Shown here one piece after another: positions 18,526 through 27,870 of a stretch of DNA of 64,000 nt (within the stretch, counting starts at the first letter, position 1; each line of letters begins with the position of its first letter). The DNA comes from Treponema sp. UBA1233 (GTDB taxonomy: Bacteria; Spirochaetota; Spirochaetia; Treponematales; Treponemataceae). Below the pieces are notes generated by a model that was not told where the DNA came from, searched no databases, and was given only the letters and a program-made list of their open reading frames with translations. The stretch is from assembly GCA_002309305.1 (NCBI GenBank), contig DBWR01000021.1:22418-86417 (forward strand), written 5' to 3'. A program made the translations under genes and the position numbers.

Positions 18526-21274
18526 AGCTTCCCTTGCATTCTGGCTGGCCATCTTCTTTTGTGCGGCGGGAGCTTCGATAAGTGCAGTTTTATTTTCTCA
18601 AAGTCTGAACATGGTGCTGTCCAAAAACGAAGAGCCCATCGCGACCATTACGTTTAAAAACAAGACCGCACAGCGCCGTTTTATTGACCGTGTAGTCTGG
18701 GACCGCCTGAAGCAGCATTCTGATTTGTACAACGGTGACGTAATACACACCATGCCGCTTTCTTCCGCTACGATAAAATACAATTCCGACAACAGTACTG
18801 TTGAAGTTTCGGAAAATACCATGATTCAGGTTTTTGCCGTTGACGGACAGAACGTTGCCGATGTCAGTGAGGGATCTGCAACAGTAAGCGCCGGTGAAAA
18901 CGGAATGCAGCTCATTTCCGCAGGTGTTAGTGTATCCGTACAGAGCGGTGGCATTTTAAGTGCGGTATCGTCTGACGGCAAGACGACTTTCCAGATGATT
19001 CAGGGACAGGCAGATTTGGACAACCGTTCCCTTATGCAGGGGGATGCCCTTGAGAGGGGACAGGACGGCCAGTATTCAACTCCGTCTTTTGTCGTGACAA
19101 GTCCAATGCCGGAATACAAGCATCTGTATTATACGCCCGGTGCGGCTCAAGTACCTTTCTCATGGAAGCTTAGCAACATTTCAAGCGATACTCCAATGGA
19201 ACTTGAATTTGCACGTGACAAGAAATTCAACAACGTGATTAGAACTGTATCAGTTACCGGAATCACACAGCTTTCAGTTGATTTGGAAAGCGGTGACTAT
19301 TACTGGCGCCTTAAAACCCTTAACGCAGACGGAAGCACAAATCTTGAGGCAGGAAGCAAACTACGCGTCATGCAGTCACTTCCTCCCGAGACAAAGGTTC
19401 CTGTTGCAGACTACGAATACCTGTACCGTACGCAAAAGCCACCGGTCCGCCTTATCTGGACTGATTCAGAATATGCCGCATCATATCAGGTTGAAATCGC
19501 AAACAACCCTCAGATGAATAATCCTACTGTAAAGCAGAGGTCATCACAGGCGTCCTTCATCGTATCAACGCTTGGTGAAGGCAAATGGTACTGGAGGATT
19601 ACTCCGTTCTACAACATAAACAATATCGGGCTTGCAAATCCTTCTGAAATAAGCTCGTTCAACATTTCACAGAGGGGCAACTTGAACCGCCCGACGCTAA
19701 AAGTTCCAGCCGAAGGAAGTTTCGTCAACACCCAGATGATTGGTGACACAAAAGTCAACTTCTCTTGGAAAATGGAAAATGAAGCCGACAAGTATGAGAT
19801 TCTCATAGCAGACAATGCAAGGCTCGTAAATCCTGTTGTAGACACTACACTGGAAAACAACTTCATTGCAATATCACCAAAATCTTCCGGAATTACGAAC
19901 AAGCAGTGGTATTGGGCCGTTCGTCAGATTGACAACGAGGGTAACCGTTCGGAACTTTCTACAGTACGTACCTTCTATGCGGTTGACGGTAAAATTGAAC
20001 AGCACACTATATTCCCAAGTCAGGATTACTCAATACTCCAGAGCCTTTTGGTGGACAGCCGCTTTACATGGAAATCTAACCTTCCTCTCGTAAAGCATGT
20101 TCAGATTGCCACCGACCGCTCATTTTCAAATATCGTTTACGATACAACCCAGGAAAGCACTTCACTTTCTGGAGTCAAGCTGAATCTTGGTTCATATTAC
20201 TGGAGGCTGTATGCTTCTGACGGTACAACCGAATATACCACAGAGCCAAAGCAGTTCCATGTAGTACCGCCTCTTCCTGCACCAACCAACCCGAATCCAA
20301 ATGCGGCAAACAGGGCAGTCATCAGGCCGTATACGCCATATAAATTCCAGTGGACTCCTGTGGCCGGAGCAGACTACTACCGCCTCAAGCTTTACCGCAA
20401 CGGCCAGTCTGAATCCCTTATAGACGAAAACTTCATTTCCGGCAGTTCACTTGAACTCAACATGGCGGAATATCCAGACGGCTATTACCAGTGGAGCATT
20501 CAGGCATATGCTAACGAAAGCGAAAAGGGAAGCCGCCGCAACGGTTACCTCACGGAAAGTGTGTTCGAACTCAAGCACTTGCATCCGGTTGAACTTGCAT
20601 ATCCAAATGATTCAGCAGAGTTTGAAGGTCTGGAAGCTCTGGACAATCCTCCTGTGTTTAAATGGACGTCAAAGGAAGCAATAGCGACTCAAAGCATGCT
20701 TTTGTACAAGGTAAATCCATCTGGTGGAGTAACTCTTGCATATAAGGATCCTGTAGACAGAAGTGAGCGCAAGGTTCAGATAAGGCAGCTTTCTCCAGGT
20801 GATTATGTATGGAACATCGAAGCCATGAGTACTGATGACCTTGACATCACTGGATTAAAGACAAGAAGGTTTACAATTCTGCCGATTGAACCGTTCAGTC
20901 CTCCTAAGGGACTTTCAACCGGAAGGACAAGTTATTTTGATGCCGCATATCTTCGTAAGACTCCGGTAATCAACTTCAGCTGGAATTCCGTCAAGCGTGC
21001 AAACGACTACATTCTTGAGGTTACAAATCCCAAGGGTGCAAAGGTCCTTACAAAAATACTTAACGGAAACGATAATACAAAATTCGCAATGGAAGACCTT
21101 ACCGTTCTTTCCAAGGGTGAATTTGAATGGACGGTTCGCGCAGTTCGAATGGATGCGGAAAACAAGCAGGTGCTCATCGACGGTATTCCTGCAACTTCCA
21201 CATTTACAATTGACTTCTCGCTCAAAGAAAACGGCGGAAAGAAAAAGGATACGGGTACGCTCTATGGCCATTAA
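18491..21274 (+). CDS. FecR-domain protein with tandem fibronectin-like repeats, membrane anchored
   Basis: 927 aa. The ATG at 18491 lies inside the cyclase 3' end (35-nt overlap), preceded by AAGG. A transmembrane anchor lies at about 14-37. Residues ~45-200 resemble a FecR domain (NGDVIHTMPLSSATIKYNSD, then an iron-transport-regulator-like beta helix with SGGILSAVSSDGKT). The rest is at least six beta-sandwich repeats of ~95 residues, each ending in a W/Y-rich strand (DYYWRLKTL, KWYWRITPF, QWYWAVRQI, SYYWRLYAS, YYQWSIQAY). These are periplasmic or surface Ig/fibronectin-like modules. FecR proteins usually relay signals across the periplasm to a sigma factor. None is nearby, and the partner here may be the cyclase or the downstream barrel. 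That link is inference from the overlap. Confidence 0.78.
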   Translation: MKKKTKQSLSSKASLAFWLAIFFCAAGASISAVLFSQSLNMVLSKNEEPIATITFKNKTAQRRFIDRVVWDRLKQHSDLYNGDVIHTMPLSSATIKYNSDNSTVEVSENTMIQVFAVDGQNVADVSEGSATVSAGENGMQLISAGVSVSVQSGGILSAVSSDGKTTFQMIQGQADLDNRSLMQGDALERGQDGQYSTPSFVVTSPMPEYKHLYYTPGAAQVPFSWKLSNISSDTPMELEFARDKKFNNVIRTVSVTGITQLSVDLESGDYYWRLKTLNADGSTNLEAGSKLRVMQSLPPETKVPVADYEYLYRTQKPPVRLIWTDSEYAASYQVEIANNPQMNNPTVKQRSSQASFIVSTLGEGKWYWRITPFYNINNIGLANPSEISSFNISQRGNLNRPTLKVPAEGSFVNTQMIGDTKVNFSWKMENEADKYEILIADNARLVNPVVDTTLENNFIAISPKSSGITNKQWYWAVRQIDNEGNRSELSTVRTFYAVDGKIEQHTIFPSQDYSILQSLLVDSRFTWKSNLPLVKHVQIATDRSFSNIVYDTTQESTSLSGVKLNLGSYYWRLYASDGTTEYTTEPKQFHVVPPLPAPTNPNPNAANRAVIRPYTPYKFQWTPVAGADYYRLKLYRNGQSESLIDENFISGSSLELNMAEYPDGYYQWSIQAYANESEKGSRRNGYLTESVFELKHLHPVELAYPNDSAEFEGLEALDNPPVFKWTSKEAIATQSMLLYKVNPSGGVTLAYKDPVDRSERKVQIRQLSPGDYVWNIEAMSTDDLDITGLKTRRFTILPIEPFSPPKGLSTGRTSYFDAAYLRKTPVINFSWNSVKRANDYILEVTNPKGAKVLTKILNGNDNTKFAMEDLTVLSKGEFEWTVRAVRMDAENKQVLIDGIPATSTFTIDFSLKENGGKKKDTGTLYGH

Positions 21275-22646
21275 AAAACTGATCATATTGATGTTGTTAT
21301 TCTCTGCCTCATTTTCCTTTCTGACATCTCAGGAAGTTGATTCAACTGAATCTGAGCTTGAAACCACTGATGAAGAACTCATTGATTCTGCTGAACTTTT
21401 ACGAAGGCAGATGGAGCAGGAAATTGCCGAAAAAAACGTCATCGTGCAGCCCCTCAGCTGGGAAAGTGCGGGTGAAGTCCTGAAATACGACGTTATCATT
21501 CAAAAGCGTTCTGAAACTGCAGGTGCAAACGGTAAGTACACATATACAGAAATATTCCGTCATGTGACCGACGAACAGGAAACCGAGGACTGTACGATAT
21601 TCCTTGATCCGACTTTGCCGGCGGGATACTACAGGCTCATAATCCAGGTATACAACGTTTTGGGCATGCTGGAAGAAGATTATACCTCTGTAGAAGACTT
21701 TACGATTCTGCCTGCCCACCTTCCTGAAGTAAAGAAGGTAAGCTATCCGCTCAACTCAGGTGATACGATTTACCTTGACGACGGAGACAATGACGGAATC
21801 ATCCGTGCAACAGGAAAAAACCTTCATCCGATGAAAGAATCAGACGAAGACATTTCTTACATGGACTACATACTCAGCAATGACAGGCGCAAGATTCATG
21901 CGCAAAGCATAATAAACCTAAAGCCCGACAAAAGCGAAGTTGAGCTTCAGTTTGATCCAAAAACCATGGCCGTTGGTGTCTATGATTTTTCTGCGGTGGA
22001 TGCTTCGGGACTGCATTCTGTTCCGGATAAAAACTCTCAGATTACGATTAAATTCAAAAAGCTCTTTGACTTTGACCTGTCTGGCGGATACATGTGTCCA
22101 ATCGTTTTGTTTGATGATACGATAAAGACCTATATGGATACGACTCTTTGGCCGGTAAGTATTGTCGGTAAGGCAACATTCATCGCATACAAGCAGATCT
22201 GGGGCTACCTCGGACTAAATCTTTCCATCTATGGAACAAGATTCTTTGGAAGGGGTTCTGGGGATGCAACCTACGATGTTGACGGAAACTTCCTTGCAAC
22301 CCAGTTAAACTTTGTATATCAAAAGCCATTCTACTTTAAGAATAAGACTACAGGAAGGTCTTCCCACCGCCTGACTCTTGACGTTCATGCCGGTGCGGGA
22401 CTTACAATGTTCAACGGAATGACACTGCATTTTGAACACAACATTGACTCAGATCCGCTCAACTCAATCAACTTTTCCGCGGATGCCGGTGTTGCACTGC
22501 AAGTCTACATAACCAAGAGGCTTTATGTAGAAACAGGTGCGGATTTCCTTGTGGCGTATGTACCTCTAGATTCTCCCGATAAGGGAAAGGTTGACATGTT
22601 CCTTGGAACCGTGATTCCTTCTGTCAGCGTCGGCTGGCAGTTCTAA
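21264..22646 (+). CDS. Outer-membrane beta-barrel protein with Ig-like N-terminal part
   Basis: 460 aa from the ATG at 21264, overlapping the preceding stop by 11 nt. The longer frame opening at 20997 lies inside the FecR gene and is rejected. A signal peptide is clear (IKKLIILMLLFSASFSFLTS). Residues 25-260 form a periplasmic region with beta-sandwich features similar to the preceding protein (PAGYYRLIIQVYNVLG). The last ~200 residues alternate hydrophobic and polar residues in about eight strands and end SVSVGWQF with a C-terminal Phe, the BAM recognition signature of outer-membrane barrels. It probably forms an envelope assembly with the FecR-like protein. The operon context suggests an outer-membrane sensor or effector of the cyclase pathway (inference). 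Confidence 0.75.
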   Translation: MAIKKLIILMLLFSASFSFLTSQEVDSTESELETTDEELIDSAELLRRQMEQEIAEKNVIVQPLSWESAGEVLKYDVIIQKRSETAGANGKYTYTEIFRHVTDEQETEDCTIFLDPTLPAGYYRLIIQVYNVLGMLEEDYTSVEDFTILPAHLPEVKKVSYPLNSGDTIYLDDGDNDGIIRATGKNLHPMKESDEDISYMDYILSNDRRKIHAQSIINLKPDKSEVELQFDPKTMAVGVYDFSAVDASGLHSVPDKNSQITIKFKKLFDFDLSGGYMCPIVLFDDTIKTYMDTTLWPVSIVGKATFIAYKQIWGYLGLNLSIYGTRFFGRGSGDATYDVDGNFLATQLNFVYQKPFYFKNKTTGRSSHRLTLDVHAGAGLTMFNGMTLHFEHNIDSDPLNSINFSADAGVALQVYITKRLYVETGADFLVAYVPLDSPDKGKVDMFLGTVIPSVSVGWQF

Positions 22647-22664
22647 TATATTCGGGAGAAGATT

Positions 22665-22886
22665 ATGGAAGAAATAAAGTTTGAAGTAAAACAGACATTT
22701 GGCACTCTTTCTGAGACAAAAAGCGGATGGAAAACAGAACTGAAGCTTGTTTCGTGGAGTGATAGGCCGGCAAAGTACGACATTCGCTCATGGGCTCCGG
22801 ATGGTGCAAAAATGGGCAAGGGCATTACGATGACAGCCGAAGAGTTAAAAAAACTGCGTGATATTTTAAACGAAATGAATATCTGA
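22665..22886 (+). CDS. YdbC/PC4-type single-strand nucleic-acid-binding protein
   Basis: 73 aa. Start ATG follows GGGAGAAG. The sequence (FGTLSETKSGWKTELKLVSW, then KYDIRSWAPDGAKMGKGITM) is the near-invariant core of the bacterial YdbC family, which has the PC4/Sub1 transcription-coactivator fold and binds single-stranded DNA as a dimer. Length matches the family. It lies 18 nt after the barrel gene and may be read from the same transcript, although its role is probably unrelated. It converges on the next gene. Confidence 0.9.
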   Translation: MEEIKFEVKQTFGTLSETKSGWKTELKLVSWSDRPAKYDIRSWAPDGAKMGKGITMTAEELKKLRDILNEMNI

Positions 22887-22903
22887 CAGCTATTTGGCTA
22901 TAA

Positions 22904-23503
22904 TTATTTTACAAGGCGGATGTTGTCTACAAGCAGCGTTCCGCCTTTATTGTTTCCGATGATTTGAATCAGGGCACAGTAAAGTTCGTTGCCACTCTGG
23001 ATTGCTTCGGCTTTTTCATTCTTTCTGTTGCGGATGTTTTCAACAAGAGAAAATCTTACGTCCCTGTTTTCTCCCGGTTCAAGCAAAGCGGATTTGCACA
23101 CAGTCCAGTTCCAGTTTTCCCTGTCAAGAAAAGCGACGTTTACAGAAATTGCCTGTGCGCCTGTGTTGTTGAAGTCAATCACTATTTCACGGTATTTTCC
23201 CCAGTCTGGCTCAAAAAGCTCAGTGCATGCAAAAGAAGCCTGGTGGACTTTATTCATGGGACCGAAAGAAAATTCCGCACATTTTTTTCCCTGGGTGCAC
23301 CAGTCTGAATTAATTGAACACTCAAGCGCCATGTTGGATGCTGTCCAATTCAAGCTTGAATCTGCGGCAGTCGTCCAAAAGTTTCCGTCTTCAAATCCAT
23401 CAAGAAGAAAAGTGGATTTATTTGTTCCCTGAGAAAAAGAAAAAGAAGAAAGCAAAAGGAAAGCCAGCAGACAGACAAGGCTCTTGGAGCGGAATCCCAT
23501 CAT
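22904..23503 (-). CDS. Secreted protein with carbohydrate-binding-like jelly-roll domain
   Basis: 199 aa (198 if the second ATG at 23500 is used; GGAGG spacing favours that one). A clear signal peptide (VCLLAFLLLSSFSFSQ) precedes a single beta-rich domain: LLDGFEDGNFWTT, KKCAEFSFGPMNKVHQASF, then GKYREIVIDFNNTGAQAISVNVAFLD and a final LLVDNIRLVK. This order is seen in jelly-roll carbohydrate-binding modules of secreted glycan-active proteins, but no catalytic domain is attached. The start overlaps the upstream stop as ATGA, so it is translationally coupled to the small protein at 23500-23742. Confidence 0.65.
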   Translation of the reverse strand: MMGFRSKSLVCLLAFLLLSSFSFSQGTNKSTFLLDGFEDGNFWTTAADSSLNWTASNMALECSINSDWCTQGKKCAEFSFGPMNKVHQASFACTELFEPDWGKYREIVIDFNNTGAQAISVNVAFLDRENWNWTVCKSALLEPGENRDVRFSLVENIRNRKNEKAEAIQSGNELYCALIQIIGNNKGGTLLVDNIRLVK

Positions 23504-23742
23504 TTTCCTCCAAAGACCTCAAAGCCGGGAGTATCACCGTCTTTCTTGTCAAAACTGTCGCCGTCACCCATCTTTACGTTTGCCTTGACTGAATCAAGAC
23601 AGCTGTCCAAAAGGCTCAAAGCCATGTTGATTTCCTTATTTGTTTTGGAAGGAAGCATCTCCAGAATCTCCTGCCAGTTTTCAAAAATCAGGTTATAGCC
23701 CTTGTTCATTTCAACATAATGGTCCCAAGAAGATTTTCCCAT
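23500..23742 (-). CDS. Small conserved-type cytoplasmic protein of unknown function
   Basis: 80 aa. A good GGAGG ribosome-binding site sits 6 nt before the ATG. It is mostly helical (MNKGYNLIFENWQEILEMLP, EINMALSLLDSCLDSVKANV) with an acidic Gly-rich tail (GDGDSFDKKDGDTPGFEVFG). No signal peptide or membrane segment is present. The coupled downstream gene encodes a secreted protein. I recognise no family. Confidence 0.65.
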   Translation of the reverse strand: MGKSSWDHYVEMNKGYNLIFENWQEILEMLPSKTNKEINMALSLLDSCLDSVKANVKMGDGDSFDKKDGDTPGFEVFGGK

Positions 23743-23837
23743 TTGATTCCTCCAATAAAAAGTATACAGTCCAAGTAATTTTTCATCAAGAGGGAAAAAA
23801 TAAATACGAATTACGCATTACGAATTACGAATTAACA

Positions 23838-24530
23838 TCAGTCCCAGCTTAACGAAGGATCTCCTGTAATCGGAATCTGGTTTCCGAGGTATTTTGGCTT
23901 TGCATGGAAGGTGACGTCAAAGAAAGCCTTAACCCTTGCAAGGAATTCCCTGATTGCCCAGGAAAACTTTGTCTTTCTGGCATAGGGGTAAATCTCAGGT
24001 GCCTCGTAAACCACAGCGTCCAAACCGAGCTTTCTTGCGATATAGGCCGCACGCGGGGCAAATTTCTTTTGTGTTACAATCACGACATCGCTTACGCAAA
24101 AGACATCCCTTGCACGGTACATTGTCTCGTAGGTGGAAAAGCCTGCATGGTCAAGGAAGATTTTCGATTCATCCGCATCATAGTTTTTCTGCATGAAATT
24201 CTTGATTACGTTTACTTCATCATAATTCTTTGTACCGTGATCACCGCTAACCAGATAGACCTGGCACTTTCCGTCATTCACAAGATTTACGGCTGCACTG
24301 ATGCGGTCGTTCACAACATGCGAGACGGATGAAGTGTAAACCTTTGCACCCGGAATCAGCACCGTATATTTTGAGGGAACGTCAGAGGCATTTGAATAGA
24401 TGAAATCTTTTGTTGATTGAACCTCGTAAATGTTCACTATGACACAGAAAATGAAAAAAGCAACGCACAGAAAAAACACTTTTGAAATGAATCTCCTAAA
24501 CCTGGATTTAGGCTTTTTGTTCTTTTTCAA
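23838..24530 (-). CDS. SanA/YdcF-like (DUF218) envelope protein
   Basis: 230 aa with a TTG start preceded by GAGAGG at 8 nt. The N terminus is basic (KKNKKPKSRFRRF) followed by one transmembrane helix. The DUF218 core is visible: YTVLIPGAKVYTSSVSHVVNDRI, VYLVSGDHGTKNYDEV, FLDHAGFSTYETMYRA, VVIVTQKKFAPRAAYIARKL. SanA homologues affect envelope permeability and vancomycin sensitivity in enterobacteria; ElyC/YdcF relatives act in lipid-carrier or peptidoglycan metabolism. Length and spacing fit SanA. A GAATTACG-type repeat lies just beyond its stop (23809-23835). Confidence 0.85.
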   Translation of the reverse strand: MKKNKKPKSRFRRFISKVFFLCVAFFIFCVIVNIYEVQSTKDFIYSNASDVPSKYTVLIPGAKVYTSSVSHVVNDRISAAVNLVNDGKCQVYLVSGDHGTKNYDEVNVIKNFMQKNYDADESKIFLDHAGFSTYETMYRARDVFCVSDVVIVTQKKFAPRAAYIARKLGLDAVVYEAPEIYPYARKTKFSWAIREFLARVKAFFDVTFHAKPKYLGNQIPITGDPSLSWD

Positions 24531-24613
24531 ATTAAAACCTCTCTAGATATTAACGGCAGACAGGAAATGTTTATCAAGTAGAAAAGAAATATGAAACAGG
24601 CACTCAATGTAAA

Positions 24614-24677
24614 GATTCCGGGCAAGGGCCCGGAATGACGGGCGGTAAAGGGTCATGCCGGACTTGATCCGGCATCT
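24614..24677. repeat. Two palindromic intergenic repeats (REP-like)
   Basis: ATTCCGGGC/GCCCGGAAT (24615-24636) is a perfect 9-bp inverted repeat. It is followed at 24652-24677 by a 26-nt unit built on ATGCCGGA...TCCGGCAT. A diverged copy of the second unit (ATGCTGAA...TTCAGCAT) is at 49271-49296. Both sit between genes. Confidence 0.75.
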
Positions 24678-24714
24678 TGCCCATGAAATTGTCTTCTAGA
24701 CCCATTATGTTACA

Positions 24715-26319
24715 TCAATAAACGCCCAGAATCTTTTCCAGATCCTCACGTCCGATTATCTTGAAGAAGCTACCCAGACGTGGTCCCTGTTCCTTTCCGA
24801 TAAGCGCACGGTAAACGGTCTTGAACAAAGCCTTGCTTTCCTGTCCCGCATTTGTTGCAACATCGTAGATTGCCTGCTGGACTCCGCGTTCATCAAGCTC
24901 GTCTAGTTTTGGAAGTACATCCTTGACGATTGCCATTATCATCTGAACGTCAACATCGGTAAAATCTTCCACCTTTGAGCCGTCCTTGCAAAGTGCAAAC
25001 TGGAAGTCTTCCGGTGCACATTCTTTTACCCAGTACCATGCGCATACACAACGGCGCCTGAGGGTTTCAACCTGCTCCGGCTTTATGTCCTTTAATGTGG
25101 AAATAACCTTGTCTATGTCGCCTGAATATGTCTGGAGTAAAGTGGTAAGCTGCCTGAACGGAACCTGATATGGCATTACAGAAGGAATGCCGTCAATCTG
25201 GCTCAACTCATAAACGCGTTTTTCAATCCTTTCAAGATTTTCGTTCTTTGCCTTGTCCACACCCCATGCAATGCGTTCAGTGCGGTCGTATGCCTCGTAC
25301 ATCGTGATTACGTCAAGGTCAAAGCTGATTGAGAATTCATGGTCAACCTTGTTTACGGCAAATATGTAGCGCAAAACTTCCGGCTGGTAAACTTCAAGAG
25401 CATCAACCAGAGAAATGACCTTTCCCTTGGAAGAAGACATCTTTCCTGGAATGCCCTTGAGCCTTACAAAGTCATATTTCATTGTGACAGGCGCATCCCA
25501 TCCGTAGACTTTCTTGCTTACGAGCTTTGCAGTGTCATAGCTTCCACCAGGAGAGATGTGGTCTTTTCCACCCGGCTCAAATACAACCTTCTCCTCGTTC
25601 CACCTCATTGGCCAGTCAACACGCCATCCCAGCTTGAATTCTGAGCTTGTGCGGAGGTCGCCTTTTTCCTCGTGGCCGCAGCTTGTGCATTTGTAGCTTA
25701 CGCCATATTCTCCATCGTAATCCAGAATCTCTGTCGTGTCCTTGTTGCACTTGCAGCAGAATGCGGATATGGGCCAGTAAACGTCAGAGTCCTTCATCTT
25801 GTGCTCATCGTCGCGGTAATTGTTAAGGCACCATTTGATAAGGTCACGGTTCTGCAGGGCCTTTTTCATTCCCTCTGCATAACGGTGGTCGCGGTAACGG
25901 CTTGCCTGATAAAGGAATTCAGGATGAATGCCCACGCGTGGAAGCTGGGACTCTATGTCTACCTCATGGTGGCGGGCGTAGTTTTCATCGCGTCCAAAAG
26001 TATCGGGCACCATTGTGATGGGGTAGCGCAGGTATTTTTCCAGTTCCTCCGGTTTTGGCATGTTGCCTGGAACCTTGCGGAAAACGTCATAGTCATCCCA
26101 TGAATAGATGAAGCGGACTTCTTTTCCCCTTGCACGAAGGGCACGTACGATAAGGTCTACCGTAATGATTTCACGGAAGTTTCCGATGTGAACGGTTCCA
26201 GACGGAGTTATTCCTGATGCGCATGTGTAAAGCGGCAGGTCCCCCCTCTGCTCTATAATCTTCTTTGCCATCTGATCTGCCCAGTGGCACAAATCCTTTT
26301 CGTTTCTTTCGTTGCTCAT
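24715..26319 (-). CDS. lysS: Lysyl-tRNA synthetase, class I
   Basis: 534 aa. It charges tRNA-Lys, using the class I (archaeal-type) fold that spirochaetes possess in place of the common class II enzyme. The HIGH motif appears as HIGNFRE (about 43), the KMSKS loop as KMSSSKGK (about 290). A zinc-ribbon-like insert with CCKCN and CTSCGH lies between (about 170-200). SGITPSGTVHIGNF at the nucleotide site is typical. It is alone on the minus strand, followed by 184 nt holding palindromic repeats. Confidence 0.97.
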   Translation of the reverse strand: MSNERNEKDLCHWADQMAKKIIEQRGDLPLYTCASGITPSGTVHIGNFREIITVDLIVRALRARGKEVRFIYSWDDYDVFRKVPGNMPKPEELEKYLRYPITMVPDTFGRDENYARHHEVDIESQLPRVGIHPEFLYQASRYRDHRYAEGMKKALQNRDLIKWCLNNYRDDEHKMKDSDVYWPISAFCCKCNKDTTEILDYDGEYGVSYKCTSCGHEEKGDLRTSSEFKLGWRVDWPMRWNEEKVVFEPGGKDHISPGGSYDTAKLVSKKVYGWDAPVTMKYDFVRLKGIPGKMSSSKGKVISLVDALEVYQPEVLRYIFAVNKVDHEFSISFDLDVITMYEAYDRTERIAWGVDKAKNENLERIEKRVYELSQIDGIPSVMPYQVPFRQLTTLLQTYSGDIDKVISTLKDIKPEQVETLRRRCVCAWYWVKECAPEDFQFALCKDGSKVEDFTDVDVQMIMAIVKDVLPKLDELDERGVQQAIYDVATNAGQESKALFKTVYRALIGKEQGPRLGSFFKIIGREDLEKILGVY

Positions 26320-26418
26320 GCCGCCATTATAGGATAATTTTCCTCTTTAGGCAATTACCCTCATAAAATGTGTGTAAGACAAGTGCAAATTCAAATAAAC
26401 ATAGTATGCAACAAGTTA

Positions 26419-26611
26419 TGGAGGGAGCATCTCCATTCTCGGCGGGAACAATGCCGAAACAACAAATAAAAGGTGCTCCCATCGGAGTCTGCCCCACAAC
26501 AACGGCTTCCTCTCTGCGTTCGTGCAGATGTTGTTGCGTGTCAGCCTCCGATTCCGCGCCTTTTATCTATGTAATATCATTGATTCAGTCCAAATAATCA
26601 TGCTCCCTCCA
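26419..26611. mobile_element. MITE-like 193-bp element with 11-bp terminal inverted repeats
   Basis: Ends are TGGAGGGAGCA (26419-26429) and TGCTCCCTCCA (26601-26611), perfect inverted repeats, flanked on both sides by TTA (26416-26418 and 26612-26614), a possible 3-bp target duplication. Inside is a long imperfect palindrome: ATAAAAGGTGC (26466-26476) with GCGCCTTTTAT (26556-26566), ATCGGAGTCTG with CAGCCTCCGAT, and CAACAAC with GTTGTTG, closing on TCTGC/GCAGA. A separate hairpin TCGGC/GCCGA is at 26439-26457. No transposase is encoded. The rest of the 547-nt gap (26320-26866) holds only AT-rich sequence and, at 26801-26856, an attC-like repeat. Confidence 0.6.
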
Positions 26612-26866
26612 TTAATTCGTACCTTTCTGTTTTTTTCATTTATGGCACTTGCCTTCCACACGCTTTTTTTATCATAGATTTAGGATTAACAAATACAAAG
26701 AATGGAATCGTGTAGAGCATAAGACACTTGAATTCCATAAAAAAATTGTGTTATTATTTAAATGTTGGATTTCCAGTTTTTGTTTGTTGCGGAATAAGGG
26801 GTTATGCTGGATATGGGGAAGGATTGCTTTGTGGATGCCCGTGGTGGGGCGTGAGGATTAAAAAGT

Positions 26867-27865
26867 ATGAAAAAAATTATTTGTATTCTTTTCAGTTTAA
26901 CAGTTTTAGTCACTTCAGTTTTCGCGGATAAAAGCAGGTTTTATGAAAATGGCAAGGTGATTGACACGATGTATGTTGATTCTGAAGATGGATTACGCGT
27001 TAGGGATAAACCTTCGCTCAAATCAAATAGAGTTTGTGGACTTACTCACAGGTTTCCTGTCAAAGTAGTTGCTATCGGTAAAGAAGAAACAGTTGACGGA
27101 ATCACGGCTCCCTGGGTGGAAATATTGATTCCAAGCCACGAGTGGAAAAGCAAAAAAACAGCAGAATATGGCTGGGTCTTCGGCGGATATCTAAGTGCAA
27201 AGCAGCCCGAATTCCAGATCCCACAAAACAAAGACCAGCTTAGGCAATATCTTGAAAGTTCATTCTGGTATTTGTATTGGGAATATGGTGGAACTGGAGA
27301 TCCTCGCTATGGATATTTTGAGAACGGGAAAATTTATGCCGTGGAACAAGATTATTGGCAAAAATCACATTATTACTTGAATGAAATGAAATATCTGGTG
27401 ACATTTAGCGCTGTTTCGGGCGAGAAATATTATTCAGATGAATATTCTTTCTGGATGAAGCCGTCTGTATATGATAACTATGCGGTTCAACAGTTTTTAT
27501 TTAAAAAAGGAACATTTGAAATCACAACTATTGATGATTATTGTTTTACAAACAGATATGGTTCGGCATGTGAAGACGATTTCGTCTGGGAGTTTAACCC
27601 GAACAGAATTTTTCTTGGTAGACTGGGTAGTGGTGTAATTTTTGATTCAGAAGAAATGTTGTACAACAAAAGAATGTATGCAATCATAAACGGTAAAAAC
27701 GCAATGCAATGGCTGATTGAAAAAGATGCGTTGACAAAGGACTTTGCCAAAAAGTGCATCGAAATGGGGCTGAGTGCCGTTGACACACCGTATAATGAAG
27801 ATTACAGAAACTACTGGGATCCGATTATGAAAGAACATCAGAAGAAAGTTGATGCGCTGAAGTAA
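26867..27865 (+). CDS. Secreted SH3-domain protein
   Basis: 332 aa. A signal peptide ends at VTSVFA. Residues ~32-100 form a bacterial SH3 domain (SEDGLRVRDKPSLKSNRVCG, VVAIGKEETVDG, WVEILIP, YGWVFGGYLS), a fold that binds peptidoglycan peptides or other wall ligands. The remaining ~230 residues are aromatic and rich in Tyr/Trp (SSFWYLYWEYGGTG), with no known domain. Codon use is more AT-rich than in the core genes around it. The gene is followed by an attC-like repeat, consistent with an acquired cassette. Confidence 0.75.
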   Translation: MKKIICILFSLTVLVTSVFADKSRFYENGKVIDTMYVDSEDGLRVRDKPSLKSNRVCGLTHRFPVKVVAIGKEETVDGITAPWVEILIPSHEWKSKKTAEYGWVFGGYLSAKQPEFQIPQNKDQLRQYLESSFWYLYWEYGGTGDPRYGYFENGKIYAVEQDYWQKSHYYLNEMKYLVTFSAVSGEKYYSDEYSFWMKPSVYDNYAVQQFLFKKGTFEITTIDDYCFTNRYGSACEDDFVWEFNPNRIFLGRLGSGVIFDSEEMLYNKRMYAIINGKNAMQWLIEKDALTKDFAKKCIEMGLSAVDTPYNEDYRNYWDPIMKEHQKKVDALK

Positions 27866-27870
27866 AATTA

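Noticed and set aside
20997..21263. Upstream extension of the barrel protein
   Set aside because: Runs inside the FecR-like gene; the signal peptide starts at 21264.
26370..26597. 75-codon frame in the MITE-like element
   Set aside because: Composition (CRCCCVS) follows the palindrome, not a protein family.
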